64,000 nucleotides of DNA from Dyadobacter tibetensis Y620-1 (GCF_000566685.1 NZ_AZQN01000002.1:620001-684000), one strand, 5' to 3'; shown: positions 19,344 through 29,396, numbered from the stretch's first letter. Made by a program: numbers and translations. The notes: generated by a model from the sequence alone, not told the origin.

Positions 19344-20564
19344 ATGTTCGCTTTACTTCAGCTGAATCGATTCTCGCAACGATTATTACTGAGTTTTCTT
19401 CCCGCTATCATGTTAAGCTTCCAAGCCCGCTCCCAATCCGTCTCCGAAGATAACACTTTGAAGATAGCCACTTTTAATGTTAGTATGGAGGCACAAAATT
19501 ATGCTCTATCGAAATCGGTCCCATTATCAGCCGGGATCTTAAAAGCAGAACTTGCCTCGGGTGATAATCAACAGATTAAAAATATCGCTCAGATTATCCA
19601 GACAGTCAGGCCAGATATTATCTTACTTAATGAGTTTGATTATATCTCCAACCCAGAAGATGGTATAAATGCTTTTAAAAGGAACTATTTGAACAAAGCT
19701 CAAAACGGAAAGATGCCCATAGACTATCCGTACTATTTTGTTCATACGGTGAATACCGGTCAGCCAAGCCCCTTCGACCTAGACAACGATGGAAAGGCGG
19801 GTCAGTTCGGTGCCGATGCATGGGGTTACGGACTTTATCCCGGACAATACGGAATGGTTATACTTTCAAGATTCCCCCTGGATCAATCAAGGATAAGAAC
19901 CTTTCAACATTTCAAATGGAAGGATATGCCGGGAGCACTGCGCACCACCAAAGCTGATGGTTCGGACTGGTATAGCCCCGAAGCATGGGCGCAATTTCCT
20001 CTCTCTTCCAAATCACACTGGGACGTTCCCGTGATCGTAGGAGGTAAAACCATCCATTTATTGGCCAGTCACCCCACTCCCCCATCATTTGATGGAGCCG
20101 AAGATCGTAACGGCAAAAGGAATCATGACGAAATTCGGTTTTGGAATGACTATATACATAAAGACAAAAGCGACTATATTTATGATGATCAAGGGGGTAA
20201 AGGTGGACTCCCTACCCACAGTAGATTCGTTATTCTGGGCGACCAAAATGCCTCTCCGGATGAAGGGAATGCCATATTATCGGCAATTCAAAATTTACTT
20301 ACCGACCCTTTAGTCTTAGGTCAACCTGCTCCGCAAAGCGAAGGCGCTAAGCTTCATAGCCCTACCAATAAGGTTTCCCAATACCATACTGCCGTCTGGC
20401 GTATGAGGGCCGATTATGTCCTTCCCTCCCAATTCGGTTTTGACCTAGTTGACAGTGGCGTCTTCTGGCCTTCCCCCGATAGTCCCCACGCGGCCCTTGT
20501 CGCCACAAGAACCGCTAGCTCAGACCACCGTATGGTATGGGTGAAAGTTAAAATCCTCCCCTGA
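19344..20564 (+). CDS. Exported endonuclease/exonuclease/phosphatase-family protein
   Basis: 406 residues with a signal peptide (about 1-31, ending ARSQ). The EEP fold is marked by LKIATFNVS (Asn at the active site), ILLNEFDY (the metal-binding Glu), the VGGKTIHLLASHPTPP strand (His), the ILGDQNASPDEG motif (Asp/Asn pair) and C-terminal SSDHRMVWV (Asp-His). The full set of catalytic residues is therefore present. Family members cleave nucleic-acid or other phosphodiester bonds. Export points to extracellular or periplasmic phosphate scavenging; the substrate is unknown. It stands alone, with the dnaJ terminator before it and 271 bp after it. Confidence 0.85.
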   Translation: MFALLQLNRFSQRLLLSFLPAIMLSFQARSQSVSEDNTLKIATFNVSMEAQNYALSKSVPLSAGILKAELASGDNQQIKNIAQIIQTVRPDIILLNEFDYISNPEDGINAFKRNYLNKAQNGKMPIDYPYYFVHTVNTGQPSPFDLDNDGKAGQFGADAWGYGLYPGQYGMVILSRFPLDQSRIRTFQHFKWKDMPGALRTTKADGSDWYSPEAWAQFPLSSKSHWDVPVIVGGKTIHLLASHPTPPSFDGAEDRNGKRNHDEIRFWNDYIHKDKSDYIYDDQGGKGGLPTHSRFVILGDQNASPDEGNAILSAIQNLLTDPLVLGQPAPQSEGAKLHSPTNKVSQYHTAVWRMRADYVLPSQFGFDLVDSGVFWPSPDSPHAALVATRTASSDHRMVWVKVKILP

Positions 20565-20755
20565 TCATCGGCAACGTTTGGCACTCGGCAGTATTGCCAG
20601 GGAACCGTAGAAAAAGGAAGATGTAGCCAAGGCTCCCTTTTCACTCCGCGGGGCCAGGAACGAACCTACTTAATTAGCTCAACGAGCAAATGAGGTCTTA
20701 TTATAAATAATTTTTTTCCTACTTAATCCAAGTATATTGCTACAATTATTCCTTA

Positions 20756-20773
20756 TAAGGGTACGTACCCTTA
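20756..20773. promoter_or_regulatory. Perfect 18-bp palindrome, operator candidate
   Basis: TAAGGGTACGTACCCTTA is identical on both strands. It lies 62 bp upstream of the ATG of the cytochrome/DUF1553 gene, where a regulator would control the two-gene unit downstream. It has no loop and no T-run, which speaks against a terminator. Confidence 0.5.
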
Positions 20774-20835
20774 GATGGGGATGCTCCTGTTCCAGCTTAA
20801 AAGCCAGGGGATAAGCTTAAAGTAGAATATACAAC

Positions 20836-23800
20836 ATGAATCGTTTCTTTACCCTGATCGTTCTGGCATTTCTATGGAGCTGTGGCAAAAAAAAGCCATA
20901 TGAGGTGAACTTGGCAGAAGGGGAACTTACTGAGTACGTAGATTTCACCTACGATGTTAAGCCGATATTGTCGGATAAGTGCTTCGCTTGCCATGGACCA
21001 GACCAAAAAAAACAAAAAGCAGGATTACGTTTAGATACCGCCGAAGGAGCTTATGCCGCTCTTAAAAATTTTCCTGAACAACACGCCATCGTACCACATG
21101 ACCTTGCGGCCAGCGAAGTGTATACACGTATCGTTTCTTCGGATCCTGATTTGCAAATGCCCCCGCCTGAATCGAACCTGAAACTATCCGTAAAAGAAAT
21201 TGCTATCATCACACGATGGATAGAACAAGGGGCTGTCTACAAGCCGCATTGGGCGTTCATAAAGCCCCAGAAGCCTGCTATCCCAGCAACCAGCAAGACC
21301 AGATGGATAAAATCACCCATTGATGCATTTATCCTGGAGCGTTTAGAAAAGGAAGGTATCAAACCATCCAAAGAAGCAAGCCGTGAAGATCTGATCCGAA
21401 GAGCCAGTTTCGATTTATGTGGACTCCCTCCAACGCTAAGTCAGATAGATGAATTCCTTAACGATCGATCGGACGATGCCTATGAAAAAATGATTGACCG
21501 CTATCTTCAATCACCGGCATATGGTGAACGCATGGCCTCCGAATGGATGGATATTGCTCGCTATGCCGACAGCGACGGATATCTGGATGACAAACACCGG
21601 GATTTTTCACCATGGCGGGACTGGGTAATCGACAGCTATAATCGGAATATGCCCTACAATCAATTCATCACCTGGCAGCTGGCCGGGGACTTAATCCCTA
21701 ATAAAAACCAAGAGAGTATATTGGCTACCGCCTTCAACCGGCTTCATAAAAAGAATTCAGAAGCAGGAATTGTATTTGAAGAATACCGGGTGGAATACAA
21801 TGCCGATCGGGTGCAAACGGTGAGTCAGGGTGTGCTAGGGCTCTCTGTTCAATGTGCACGATGTCACGATCACAAATATGACCCCATAAGTCAGGAAGAT
21901 TATTACAAAATGTTTGGGCTCTTCAACAGCACTCATGAAACTGGAAGCCCTGTATATGGCCCAGATCAAACGCCAGGTCCTGCACTTTTATTAACTACTG
22001 AAGAGCAGGAAAACTTACTCCGTAACCTCGATGCAAAATTGGGGAAACTCCAGCAGAAGAAAACCCTAATAAAATCTGGCGAATCGGAAAACTTGCGAAA
22101 ATGGATCCGCCATAATGGCTCAGATGTTGATATGCTTAAAGCAGGAATACGAAAGAACCTCGTGGCCTACTATCCCTTCGACAAATTAGAAAATATTGTT
22201 AATAAGCACGCTAGCACTCCCAATTTGGCTAACCCAGGCCAACCTGCCAAAACCAGTGAAGCCATACTAAAACCAGGTAAAAAAGGGAATGCTTATTTCG
22301 TAAGCGACTATAACACCATAAAGCTAGGGCATAGGGTAGGTTGGTTCGAACGCACCGACCCCTTTTCCGTAGATTTATGGATTAACCCCAAAAAGGTCTA
22401 CCCCGATGCCGGAGTGTTTTATCATTGCGAGGACATTCGTTTGGGCTACAAGGGATATTCCTTACGTCTGGCAAAAAATAAATTACAGTTTATCATTGCC
22501 CATTCTTATCCGCAAAATGCCATTCAGGTGAGCACTAAAAATCCGATTCCAACAGGAAAATGGACCCGGATAACGCTCACATATGACGGATCGAGTAAGG
22601 CAGAGGGCGCAAGAATTTATATTGATGGTGAATTGGTAGCCCAGCAGCATGATTATGATAATTTGTATAAAGGGATTTTATATCAAAAAAATATCCATAC
22701 CTATAACTTTGAAGGCTTTACCCTTGGACAACGTAACCTGCTTATCCCCTTTAAAGATGGGGGTATTGACGAACTAGCCATTTATAACCGAAACCTTACG
22801 GCTCTTGAGGTATTGTTTCAGCATGATCCGCAGAAAGTGGTAAATATTTGGAAAACCACTACTTCTGATTTACAAAAAAAATGGCTTAAAGAATATTATC
22901 ATACCCATGCAAATCCGTCTTTTATAAAAATCAATAAGGATATAAAAAAGACTTTAGAAGAAAAAAATGCACTGCTTAACCAAATTCCAGAAATCATGGT
23001 CATGGGCGATCTACCCCAGCCTCGCCCTACCTATTTACTGGATAGAGGCGTCTATAATGCTCCTAAACAACGGGTAGAGCCAGGAGCATTGGAAGGCATA
23101 CTTCCCTTCAAAAAGAAATTCCCAGCCAACAGGTTGGGACTCGCTCAGTGGTTTTTCCATAAAGATCATCCCCTTACATCCCGGGTGTATGTCAATCGAT
23201 TATGGCAGATGCATTTTGGAAATGGATTGGTTCGATCGGCAGCAGACTTCGGTAATCAGGGAGATTTACCTACGCATCCCAAGCTTCTGGACTGGCTTGC
23301 AGTCACCTTTCAAGAGTCGGGTTGGGACATAAAAAAAATGCATAAAACCATTATGCTTTCAGCCACTTATCGACAACACAGCGCCATAAGTCCCCAATTA
23401 TTAGAGCAGGATCCCGAAAATTTACTTCTAGCCCGAGCTGCACGATTCCGGCTGTCTGCAGAAATGATTCGGGACAATGCCCTAGCCATTAGCGGATTAT
23501 TAGTCAAAAGTCTCGGAGGACCCAGTGTATACCCCTACCAACCAGAGGGTATCTGGGATGAACTTACTGACAAAATCTGGAGATATCGCTACCTTCAGGC
23601 AGCAGGTGATGGCCTTTATCGACGTAGTTTATACAGCATATGGAAAAGAACCTCTCCCCCACCCTCCATGTTAATCTTCGATGCTCCCGAAAGAGGAGAA
23701 TGTGTTGTAAAGAGGCGGCCTACCAGTACACCCCTACAAGCCCTGGTCCTACTCAACGATCCACAGTATATAGAAGCAGCCCGCAGCCTGGCGGAACGTG

Positions 23801-24072
23801 TACTAAGAGATAGGCTTCCTCCAGAAAAGGCATTAAAAATGGCCTTCCGGATGGTCATCGGCCGAGAGCCTGACAAAAGTGAGATCGAGCTAATCTATCG
23901 TTTTTACCGAGATGAATTAAAACATTTCGGAGATAATACGAACCAGGCTGAGCAATACCTCAGTACTGGTAGTCGAGCAAGAGACACATCTCTACCTCTG
24001 CAGCAAACCGCAGCCCTGGCTACGGTTGTACATGCTCTAATGAATACTGATGAAGCCTATACACGTAAATAA
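20836..24072 (+). CDS. Cytochrome c (planctomycete type) / DUF1549 / LamG / DUF1553 lipoprotein
   Basis: A 1078-residue protein. It has a lipobox ending at Cys 16 (FLWSC) and a planctomycete-type cytochrome c segment with CFACH at 49-53 (PILSDKCFACHG). A DUF1549 domain follows (about 150-360, with RYADSDGYLDDKHRD and a second CARCHDHKYDP heme-like or metal motif near 340). A LamG-like sandwich is inserted (about 430-600, FSVDLWINPKK), and a DUF1553 domain ends the protein (about 760-1045, RVYVNRLWQMHFG). These families always travel with DUF1501 proteins and are linked to breakdown of complex sulfated or methylated glycans in Planctomycetes, without a proven reaction. The DUF1501 gene begins one base after its stop. 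Confidence 0.9.
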   Translation: MNRFFTLIVLAFLWSCGKKKPYEVNLAEGELTEYVDFTYDVKPILSDKCFACHGPDQKKQKAGLRLDTAEGAYAALKNFPEQHAIVPHDLAASEVYTRIVSSDPDLQMPPPESNLKLSVKEIAIITRWIEQGAVYKPHWAFIKPQKPAIPATSKTRWIKSPIDAFILERLEKEGIKPSKEASREDLIRRASFDLCGLPPTLSQIDEFLNDRSDDAYEKMIDRYLQSPAYGERMASEWMDIARYADSDGYLDDKHRDFSPWRDWVIDSYNRNMPYNQFITWQLAGDLIPNKNQESILATAFNRLHKKNSEAGIVFEEYRVEYNADRVQTVSQGVLGLSVQCARCHDHKYDPISQEDYYKMFGLFNSTHETGSPVYGPDQTPGPALLLTTEEQENLLRNLDAKLGKLQQKKTLIKSGESENLRKWIRHNGSDVDMLKAGIRKNLVAYYPFDKLENIVNKHASTPNLANPGQPAKTSEAILKPGKKGNAYFVSDYNTIKLGHRVGWFERTDPFSVDLWINPKKVYPDAGVFYHCEDIRLGYKGYSLRLAKNKLQFIIAHSYPQNAIQVSTKNPIPTGKWTRITLTYDGSSKAEGARIYIDGELVAQQHDYDNLYKGILYQKNIHTYNFEGFTLGQRNLLIPFKDGGIDELAIYNRNLTALEVLFQHDPQKVVNIWKTTTSDLQKKWLKEYYHTHANPSFIKINKDIKKTLEEKNALLNQIPEIMVMGDLPQPRPTYLLDRGVYNAPKQRVEPGALEGILPFKKKFPANRLGLAQWFFHKDHPLTSRVYVNRLWQMHFGNGLVRSAADFGNQGDLPTHPKLLDWLAVTFQESGWDIKKMHKTIMLSATYRQHSAISPQLLEQDPENLLLARAARFRLSAEMIRDNALAISGLLVKSLGGPSVYPYQPEGIWDELTDKIWRYRYLQAAGDGLYRRSLYSIWKRTSPPPSMLIFDAPERGECVVKRRPTSTPLQALVLLNDPQYIEAARSLAERVLRDRLPPEKALKMAFRMVIGREPDKSEIELIYRFYRDELKHFGDNTNQAEQYLSTGSRARDTSLPLQQTAALATVVHALMNTDEAYTRK

Positions 24073-24073
24073 T

Positions 24074-25525
24074 ATGAATGAGATAAAAAAAATACAGAAC
24101 CAGCTAAACCGTCGAGATTTTCTTACCAAAGCCGGTTTAGGCTTTGGTGGTCTGGCGCTTTCCAGCATGCTTAGTAGTTCTCAAAACAGACGGACCGACC
24201 TGCCTAATGAGCTACAAACCTTTTTGACCGGGCCTACTTTTCCTGCAAAAGCCAAACGGGTAATCTATTTGTTTATGAGTGGTGGACCCTCTCAGCTAGA
24301 AACCTTTGATTTCAAACCCGCTTTAACCAAATGGCATGGCCAGGAGATACCCGATTCCATTAGGGGCACCCAGCGAAATTCAGGAATGGTGGCAGGGCAA
24401 TCTTCTTTCCCTTTGGTAAAGTCAATCTACAATTTTAAACAATATGGACGGGCAGGCGCTTGGATAAGTGAATTACTCCCTCATACGGCAAAAATAGTAG
24501 ATGAGCTATGCATCTTAAAGTCTGTATATACGGAAGCCATCAACCACGAACCAGCCGTCATGTTCGTTCAGACTGGTTCGCAACAGAGCGGACGCCCCTC
24601 TATGGGTTCTTGGCTAAGCTATGGACTAGGATCGGACAACGAAAATCTGCCGCATTTCATGGTTCTTATCTCCAAGGGGCTCAATGACCAGCCTCTCAGC
24701 ACGGCAGCATGGTCAAACGGTTTTCTAGCATCACACCACCAGGGAGTACATTTGCGGGCTGGAAAAGACCCGGTCTTATACCTACAAAACCCAAACGGGG
24801 TTTCCCCGGCAGATCGACGCAGGACCCTGGATCATATTAAAGCCTTAAATGAACACCAATACACACTCTGGGGTGATCCAGAAATTAATTCTAAGATTAG
24901 CCAGTATGAAATGGCATACAAAATGCAGACCTCTGTTCCTGATGCCGTTAACTTAAAAAACGAACCCGATTATGTTTATAAGCTGTATGGAGAAGAGGCC
25001 CGCAGGCCAGGTACTTTTGCTGCTAATTGCCTGTTGGCTCGTCGTATGGCGGAAAGAGATGTGAAGTTTATTCAACTTTACCATACCGGATGGGATCAAC
25101 ACGGCAATCTTCCTGGCGATATTCGAAAGCAAACGAAGGATGTAGATCAGGCCTCTGCCGCCCTGGTGCAGGATCTGAAACAAAGGGGATTATTGGAAGA
25201 TACTCTGGTCATTTGGGGAGGTGAATTTGGCCGGACCAGTTTTTCCCAGGGACAGCTTACCAAAAATAATTATGGAAGAGATCATCATCCAGGCTGTTTT
25301 ACGATGTGGATGGCCGGAGCAGGCGTAAAGCCCGGCATCGTTTATGGAGAAACGGATGACTTTAGCTATAATGTTGCTCAGAATCCAATTCATATTCACG
25401 ATTTTCAGGCCACTGTCCTACACCTCTTCGGTATGAACCATGAACAACTTGTATTTAAACATCAAGGCAGACGTTATCGCCTTACCGATGTTCACGGACA
25501 TGTGGTAAAAGATATTCTAACCTGA
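24074..25525 (+). CDS. DUF1501-family protein, Tat-exported
   Basis: I start at the ATG at 24074, one base after the upstream stop, which implies translational coupling. 483 residues. The N-terminus has a twin-arginine signal (NRRDFLTKAGLGFGG), so it is exported folded, presumably with a metal. DUF1501 proteins are sulfatase/alkaline-phosphatase-fold relatives. Visible marks are YLFMSGGPSQLETFDFKP, the QLYHTGWDQHGN segment, WGGEFGRT and GRDHHPGCFTMWMAGAG, which supply Asp/His metal ligands. The catalytic activity is unproven for the family. It is the obligate partner of the DUF1549/DUF1553 protein. Confidence 0.9.
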   Translation: MNEIKKIQNQLNRRDFLTKAGLGFGGLALSSMLSSSQNRRTDLPNELQTFLTGPTFPAKAKRVIYLFMSGGPSQLETFDFKPALTKWHGQEIPDSIRGTQRNSGMVAGQSSFPLVKSIYNFKQYGRAGAWISELLPHTAKIVDELCILKSVYTEAINHEPAVMFVQTGSQQSGRPSMGSWLSYGLGSDNENLPHFMVLISKGLNDQPLSTAAWSNGFLASHHQGVHLRAGKDPVLYLQNPNGVSPADRRRTLDHIKALNEHQYTLWGDPEINSKISQYEMAYKMQTSVPDAVNLKNEPDYVYKLYGEEARRPGTFAANCLLARRMAERDVKFIQLYHTGWDQHGNLPGDIRKQTKDVDQASAALVQDLKQRGLLEDTLVIWGGEFGRTSFSQGQLTKNNYGRDHHPGCFTMWMAGAGVKPGIVYGETDDFSYNVAQNPIHIHDFQATVLHLFGMNHEQLVFKHQGRRYRLTDVHGHVVKDILT

Positions 25526-25562
25526 TGACTGTCCCTCACCATTCAAAAAATATAAGACGACC

Positions 25563-26681
25563 CTACTTATAGGCCTTGGCCTCAGCGACCAGGGCACGAT
25601 ACTCCGCCTTTTCCAGACATTTCTTATAATAGGCCTTGGCCTTGGCTTTATCCCCTTCCCGATGAGCAATTCTGGCTAAGCCCGCATAGGCAATAGATAT
25701 GTACTCTTCTGTATACTGGCTGTCATGAGGCAACTTTAATGATGCAAGATAACATGTTTTTGCAGCCTGATCGTTTCTCAGAGATTTTTCAAAAACTAGG
25801 CCTTGAAATGTTTGATAAGCCCCGGGATAAAAACCAGTAGAAATTTTTTTAATCATATTTAGCTTATCCTCTGCCTGATCGAAGCGTCCAGCCAGCAGAA
25901 GGGCCTCGGCATATTTCATCGCATAAAGCGGATTCTGAGGATACCAGTCGACTAGTTTCTGCATGAAGCTAGCCGCCTTTTCGGTTTTATTTTCATATTT
26001 GGTAAATATATGTGCCAAATAAAAACAAGATTCTGCCTTAGTAATGGTTCCCAAACGGGTTCCAATTTCAATTTGTCGAAGTCCCAATTCCTTATCTCCA
26101 CTTTTAAAAAATATCAATAAAGGCTTCACAATAGGATGCTCTTCGGGATACACTTCCACATAATAATTATACATGCCGGAAGTGAAATAAAACTCTGGAT
26201 TTTTATTGGTTAATTTTAATCCCTCAGTAAAAGCGTTATAAGCCTTCTTTCCTTCGGAGGCAGCACTGAGCATTTCTCCATTATAATTATACATCATAGC
26301 CAAATAACCCCGGGCAACCATTGTATAGAAAACGGCCTCCGGATCCTTGCTATCTTTACCAAATTTTTTATCCACCGCATCCAGACATTTATTAAGGTGC
26401 TGCACATACACCTTCGACATGGTTTTATGATCTTTAACCGGGAGATATTTCCAAAATAATACGAAAGAATCAAGAATATGAGATACGGGATGACCCGGAT
26501 ACTGCACTTCAATACGGTCAATAAGTTTTTGGGCTTCTGCAAATTCCAGGTTATAAATTCTATCCAGGCTTTTCTGAATAGTTTTCATGGCTGCAGGATC
26601 GTTGAGCAACTGTGCTTTGGACTGTTGAACCGGGTTAAAATTTAGAGTAAACAATACAAATGCGAATAAACGTAACTTCAT
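25563..26681 (-). CDS. Exported TPR-repeat protein
   Basis: I start at the ATG at 26681 (MKLRLFAFVLF), which opens a signal peptide ending SKAQ; a longer upstream frame is unlikely. About 372 residues, nearly all helical, with TPR-like pairs (for example AMKYAEALLLAGRFDQAEDKL, and AYAGLARIAHREGDKAKAKAYYKKCLEKA at the C-terminus). It is probably a periplasmic scaffold; no enzyme motif is seen. It is convergent with the DUF1501 gene and divergent from the M16 peptidase gene, so it forms its own transcription unit. Confidence 0.75.
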   Translation of the reverse strand: MKLRLFAFVLFTLNFNPVQQSKAQLLNDPAAMKTIQKSLDRIYNLEFAEAQKLIDRIEVQYPGHPVSHILDSFVLFWKYLPVKDHKTMSKVYVQHLNKCLDAVDKKFGKDSKDPEAVFYTMVARGYLAMMYNYNGEMLSAASEGKKAYNAFTEGLKLTNKNPEFYFTSGMYNYYVEVYPEEHPIVKPLLIFFKSGDKELGLRQIEIGTRLGTITKAESCFYLAHIFTKYENKTEKAASFMQKLVDWYPQNPLYAMKYAEALLLAGRFDQAEDKLNMIKKISTGFYPGAYQTFQGLVFEKSLRNDQAAKTCYLASLKLPHDSQYTEEYISIAYAGLARIAHREGDKAKAKAYYKKCLEKAEYRALVAEAKAYK

Positions 26682-26826
26682 TTTGTTGATGCAGTATGAA
26701 AAATGATTTTTGGTGCTATGGTTGCTGACCCTTAGTTTTGCATACAACCACAAATATCTGGCTAGGGTTTCCCCAATATAGGGATATAACCCCTTTTTCA
26801 ATAAAATATTATCTGAACACAAAAGT

Positions 26827-28065
26827 ATGATCCGTTACGAGCAATTCACGTTAGAGAATGGTCTTCAAGTTTTTGTCCACGAAGATTTTGCTACGCCCAT
26901 GGCTGCTGTCAATATTCTTTATAACGTGGGCTCCCGGGATGAAGATGAAAACCGAACTGGTTTCGCCCATTTATTCGAACATTTGATGTTTGGAGGTTCT
27001 AAAAACATTCCCGACTACGACATACCTGTTCAGCGTGTAGGAGGTGAAAATAATGCATTTACCTCTCCAGATATAACCAACTATTACATTACCCTTCCCG
27101 CTCGAAACATAGAAACTGCATTCTGGCTGGAGTCGGATCGGATGATGAGCCTATCCTTTGATCCTAATGTACTGGAGGTTCAAAGAAAAGTGGTGATTGA
27201 AGAGTTTAAACAAAGATACCTTAATCAGCCTTACGGGGATATGTGGCTCAAGTTGCGCCCCCTAGCTTATTCCCAGCACCCTTATCGATGGGCTACTATT
27301 GGCAAGGATATCAGCCATATTGAAGAGGCTACGATGGAAGAGGTACAAGCATTCTTCTATAAATTCTACCGCCCCAATAATGCTGTCATGGTAGTTGCCG
27401 GTGCGGTACATACTCACGATGTTCGAATGCTGGCAGAGAAATACTTTGGCCCCATCCCCTCCGGGCCCATATATCAGCGCAACCTACCCAAGGAGCCGAT
27501 ACAAACGGCTCCCCGATTCTTAGAAACATCCGCACAAGTACCATTGAACTCCCTAGTGAAGGTGTTTCATATGCCTGGGCGTTATGATAAGGACTATTAC
27601 GCTGGCGATTTACTCAGCGATATATTAGGGCGAGGTAAGTCATCAAGGCTCTATCGTAGTTTACTGAAAGAAAGTCCTTTTTTCAATAGCATTAGTGCAA
27701 GTGTAACTGCCTCCCTGGACCCAGGTCTGCTACTAATCAAAGGCAACCTTAACCCGGGTGTAGATATGAAAGAGGCCGATGAGGCGGTCAATGAAATTCT
27801 GGCAACAATGCTAAGCCAACCGGTGGAGGAGCAGGAACTTGCAAAAGTTAAAAATCAAACAGAAGCCACTCTTGCCTTCTCTGAAGTAGAGCTACTCAAC
27901 CGTGCCATGAATCTGGCATTTGCAGCAAACGCGGGTAATGTGGATTGGGCCAACGAAGATGCCGATATTATTCACAATCTGAGTACTGAAGACCTGTATG
28001 TCGCTGCTCAAAATATCCTCAGGCCGGCAAATGCCTCTACCCTCTATTATCACTCAGAAAACTAG
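26827..28065 (+). CDS. M16-family zinc peptidase (first of two)
   Basis: 412 residues, the length of a single M16B half-enzyme. The zinc motif HLFEH is at 48-52 (inverse HxxEH), and the third ligand is in the VVIEEF segment near 125. No signal peptide is visible. The C-terminal M16 domain begins near residue 180 (NAVMVVAGAVHTHDVRMLAEKYFG). Bacterial M16 proteins degrade peptides or act as subunit pairs. A second M16 gene with its own intact motif faces it tail to tail at 28107-29396. Both keep the catalytic residues, so neither looks like the inactive partner often found in such pairs. Confidence 0.9.
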   Translation: MIRYEQFTLENGLQVFVHEDFATPMAAVNILYNVGSRDEDENRTGFAHLFEHLMFGGSKNIPDYDIPVQRVGGENNAFTSPDITNYYITLPARNIETAFWLESDRMMSLSFDPNVLEVQRKVVIEEFKQRYLNQPYGDMWLKLRPLAYSQHPYRWATIGKDISHIEEATMEEVQAFFYKFYRPNNAVMVVAGAVHTHDVRMLAEKYFGPIPSGPIYQRNLPKEPIQTAPRFLETSAQVPLNSLVKVFHMPGRYDKDYYAGDLLSDILGRGKSSRLYRSLLKESPFFNSISASVTASLDPGLLLIKGNLNPGVDMKEADEAVNEILATMLSQPVEEQELAKVKNQTEATLAFSEVELLNRAMNLAFAANAGNVDWANEDADIIHNLSTEDLYVAAQNILRPANASTLYYHSEN

Positions 28066-28068
28066 CCC

Positions 28069-28104
28069 ATCAAGGCCCGTCAGGATTTACCTATGGGCCT
28101 TGAT
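28069..28104. terminator. Bidirectional terminator between the M16 genes
   Basis: A perfect 10-bp stem (ATCAAGGCCC/GGGCCTTGAT) with a 16-nt loop lies exactly between two convergent stop codons. Confidence 0.65.
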
Positions 28105-28106
28105 AT

Positions 28107-29396
28107 TTATTCAGGCAAAAAGGTGAGGTAACTAAAATCATCCTCATTAAACATTTCTTGTGCAATATCTTGAAGTTGGCGCGCAGTTATTCCTTCAATT
28201 TCAGCAAATATTTCCGGAAGAGAATCTACCTTATCGGTATCCAGAAGGCTTTTAGCCATCATTAGCATAAAATTCATATTACTTTCTTCTGACATCGCAA
28301 GCTGGCCCATCAACTGTACTTTCGTCTGATGCAACTGGGTCGTAGAAAGGGATACCTCCCGCACCTTTTTCAGTTCTTTCTTTATTAAAGATATACTTTT
28401 TGCTAACTGACGGGCTTCAGTACCAAAGAAAAAGCCCAGAAAGCCTGTATCCAGATAAGGGGTGTAATTGGCTTCAATGGCATATACAAATCCATATTTC
28501 TCTCTTAAGGAAAGGTTAAACCTACTGTTCATTCCTGGTCCGCCCAGAAGGTTAACCAACATAAAAAATGGCAATCTCTGGGCATCAGAGAGGGCATAAG
28601 AAGGGTGCCCCATGGCACACTGTGCCTGGGTAATAGGCCTTTCTCTTTGCTGAACGCTGGGCGTATATATTTGTGGCGGAACCCGAAGTCTGTTCGATCT
28701 ACGTGAAGGAATATCCCGCAGATACTTCTCCGCAATACGAACCACCTTGGCGAAGGGTAGTCTGCTAACAGAAGAAACTACGATATGTTCGGTATCAATA
28801 TTCTGATCGATAAAGCCAATTAACTCCTCTCTCCCGAAAGAATTAACCGTCTCTGCCGTGCCTAATATATTATTGCCTAGGGCATGCTCCGGAAATACCA
28901 GTTGGTCAAAATCATCCTGGATAGCATCTTCGGGAGAATCAATATACATTGACATTTCCTCAAGGATAACATTCCGCTCCCTTTCCAATTGCTTTTCCGG
29001 GAATACGGAGTTGAAAGTTATATCAGCAAGTAGCTCCAATGCTTTGTCAAAATGAACATCTAGGACAGAAGCATGAAAACAGATTTTTTCTTTGGTGGTG
29101 TAAGCATTAAGCTCGCCTCCTACATTCTCCAGACGATTGATAATATGGTAAGAACTCCGCTTTCCCGTCCCCTTAAAAGCCATATGCTCCCAAAAATGAA
29201 CCAGCCCCTGCTGATGAGGGAGCTCATCACGACTCCCAATATCGAGCATAATGCCACAATGGGCTATTTGAGTATATGGGACTTGTTTATGAGCAATACG
29301 GATTCCATTGGGCAACGTATGTACCTGGTATTCTTCTGTAAGCACTATGGATGAGGCACTGGAGGAAAGCCTTTTGCCTGAACTGTTTCTCTTCAT
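28107..29396 (-). CDS. M16-family zinc peptidase (second of two)
   Basis: About 429 residues from the ATG at 29396; an upstream ATG at 29423 is possible. The zinc motif HFWEH and the distal ILEEMSMY glutamate are intact, and GGELNAYTTKEKICFHASVL matches the M16B pattern after the first motif. There is no clear signal peptide. It resembles the processing-peptidase-like M16B group (YmxG type). It differs clearly in sequence from the M16 protein at 26827-28065, so the two are not a recent duplication. Confidence 0.9.
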   Translation of the reverse strand: MKRNSSGKRLSSSASSIVLTEEYQVHTLPNGIRIAHKQVPYTQIAHCGIMLDIGSRDELPHQQGLVHFWEHMAFKGTGKRSSYHIINRLENVGGELNAYTTKEKICFHASVLDVHFDKALELLADITFNSVFPEKQLERERNVILEEMSMYIDSPEDAIQDDFDQLVFPEHALGNNILGTAETVNSFGREELIGFIDQNIDTEHIVVSSVSRLPFAKVVRIAEKYLRDIPSRRSNRLRVPPQIYTPSVQQRERPITQAQCAMGHPSYALSDAQRLPFFMLVNLLGGPGMNSRFNLSLREKYGFVYAIEANYTPYLDTGFLGFFFGTEARQLAKSISLIKKELKKVREVSLSTTQLHQTKVQLMGQLAMSEESNMNFMLMMAKSLLDTDKVDSLPEIFAEIEGITARQLQDIAQEMFNEDDFSYLTFLPE

